A stretch of DNA of 5,827 bases from Candidatus Zixiibacteriota bacterium (GTDB lineage: Bacteria > Zixibacteria > MSB-5A5 > GN15 > PGXB01). This document shows, one piece after another, positions 5,297-5,827 of this stretch (positions within the stretch are counted from its first letter, which is position 1; every line of letters starts with the position of its first letter). A program made the translations under genes and the position numbers. Under the pieces are notes generated by a model, which saw only the letters and a list, made by a program, of their open reading frames with translations, searched no databases and was not told where the DNA came from. The DNA lies in assembly GCA_020345705.1 (NCBI GenBank), contig CP070766.1, positions 1,694,821-1,700,647 on the forward strand, written 5' to 3'.

Positions 5297-5791
5297 ATGA
5301 CCGAAATCAGAAGATACTTCCGGGAAAACGATACGATTTTCCTCACCCATGTAACTCATGAAAGAATGCCGATCCTGATTACACACTTCGATCTCTTATG
5401 GGCCCCCATAGAGAGAACCCAAAAGGATTCATCACTCAAGATCGTCGCCTGGGCCGTATTGCCGGACCATTGTCATCTGCTGGTCCGATCAGAAAAGGAC
5501 GACGTATCTATGATTATGAAAAAAATCAAGCTGTCCTTTTCGACGTCTTATCGGAAAGCTGTCGGACAGCTACACGGCCGCGTGTGGCAATACCGGTTTT
5601 GGGATCATATTATTCGAGATGAGGAGGATATGAATCGGCATATTGATTATATTCACATCAATCCGGTCAAACATGGACTGGCATCAAGCCCGTTTGAATG
5701 GCAACATTCGTCGATACATAATTATTTGAAAGATGGGTATTATGATCGCGACTGGGGCAAGGTAGAGATAGAAGGAACATTTGGTGAATAA
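5297..5791 (+). CDS. REP-associated tyrosine transposase (RAYT, Y1/HUH family)
   Basis: A 164-residue single-domain protein of the Y1 transposase family (IS200-like, Pfam Y1_Tnp), of the REP-associated subgroup. It opens with RRYF and a TIFLTHVTHER strand typical of RAYTs. The HUH metal-binding motif is PDHCHLLV, with His58 and His60. The catalytic tyrosine is most likely Tyr118 in DYIHINPVKHGL, preceded by WQYRFWDHIIRDEEDMNRHI (97-116), the basic-aromatic segment characteristic of RAYTs. These enzymes cut and rejoin single-stranded DNA next to REP hairpins through a covalent 5'-phosphotyrosine and need a divalent metal. The length is normal and both catalytic motifs are intact, so activity is plausible. 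Only a weak GAGA purine run precedes the ATG by about ten nt. The gene lies 36 nt after the left REP and 9 nt before the right REP. Confidence 0.94.
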   Translation: MTEIRRYFRENDTIFLTHVTHERMPILITHFDLLWAPIERTQKDSSLKIVAWAVLPDHCHLLVRSEKDDVSMIMKKIKLSFSTSYRKAVGQLHGRVWQYRFWDHIIRDEEDMNRHIDYIHINPVKHGLASSPFEWQHSSIHNYLKDGYYDRDWGKVEIEGTFGE

Positions 5792-5800
5792 ATGGGAAGA

Positions 5801-5827
5801 GTCGAAACCGCAGGGGTTTCGACCTAC
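5801..5827 (-). repeat. Right REP element, inverted copy
   Basis: Arms GTCGAAACC (5801-5809) and GGTTTCGAC (5815-5823) surround loop GCAGG and are followed by CTAC (5824-5827), the complement of GTAG. This is the exact reverse complement of 5234-5260. Orientation is defined by the GTAG head and the asymmetric loop. It starts 9 nt after the transposase stop codon and its last base is the last base of the window. No T-run is visible, so a terminator role cannot be assessed. Confidence 0.88.

Larger units (their letters stand above)
5234..5827 (+). mobile_element. REPtron: RAYT transposase bracketed by inverted REPs
   Basis: A 594-bp unit made of left REP, Y1 transposase gene and right REP. Both GTAG heads face outward and the two palindromes are identical over all 27 nt. 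Such inverted pairs around a single RAYT gene are known as REPtrons or BIME-like units. Classical IS200/IS605 ends, by contrast, carry hairpins in the same orientation. The outer right boundary coincides with the window end, so it cannot be tested for flanking repeats. Whether the unit moves as a whole, or the enzyme only mobilises REPs, cannot be told from one copy. Confidence 0.8.

Noticed and set aside
5117..5386. Minus-strand 89-codon open frame overlapping the left REP and the start of the RAYT gene
   Set aside because: Runs antisense through the REP hairpin and conserved RAYT codons, with no recognisable protein motif.
5234..5827. Possible CRISPR array or IS terminal inverted repeats
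   Set aside because: Only two copies in inverted orientation with a gene between, no spacers; the internal 9-bp hairpin plus GTAG head fits REPs rather than DDE-transposon ends.

Overview
The window reads as a short bacterial chromosomal contig of moderate GC content. Most of it is a housekeeping translation operon on the minus strand. The rest is a SprT-like metalloprotease gene and, at the right edge, a small REP-associated transposase unit. The gene order rplM-rpsI-rpsB-tsf-pyrH-frr, together with a short EF-Ts of about 197 residues, occurs in many phyla and does not fix the taxon. The density of palindromic repeats would suit an environmental lineage such as the FCB or Zixibacteria-like groups or the former Deltaproteobacteria. 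That placement is a low-confidence impression, not a demonstrated assignment.

Positions 1-192 hold the 3' end of the operon: a strong intrinsic terminator (135-167), a second hairpin (86-115) and a promoter-like pair (27-54) pointing out of the window to the left. Positions 193-3868 hold six co-directional genes, read right to left: ribosomal proteins L13 and S9, then S2, EF-Ts, UMP kinase and ribosome recycling factor. Gaps are 2-30 nt, except for a 116-nt gap before rpsB that carries three consecutive hairpins and may be a regulatory leader. A near-ideal sigma-70 promoter (TTGACA, 16 nt, TATAAT) at 3923-3950 drives the set. The transcript therefore runs about 3.8 kb from near 3917 to the terminator at 135-167 and joins ribosome assembly, elongation, recycling and pyrimidine nucleotide supply.

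Positions 4080-4673 encode a SprT-like zinc metalloprotease in the same orientation, probably a separate unit with its own weak upstream promoter. Positions 4674-5233 contain no convincing gene but several palindromes: a GTAG-headed imperfect inverted repeat, two back-to-back hairpins and a CAGGA/TCCTG hairpin.

Positions 5234-5827 are the most interesting part. A 164-residue HUH/Y1 transposase of the RAYT type is bracketed by two identical 27-nt palindromes in inverted orientation. Each is a GTAG tetranucleotide followed by a perfect 9-bp hairpin, with the GTAG ends facing outward. This is the layout of a REPtron: a domesticated single-strand transposase with the REP sequences it acts on. The window ends on the last base of the right repeat, which fits an assembly break in a high-copy repeat.
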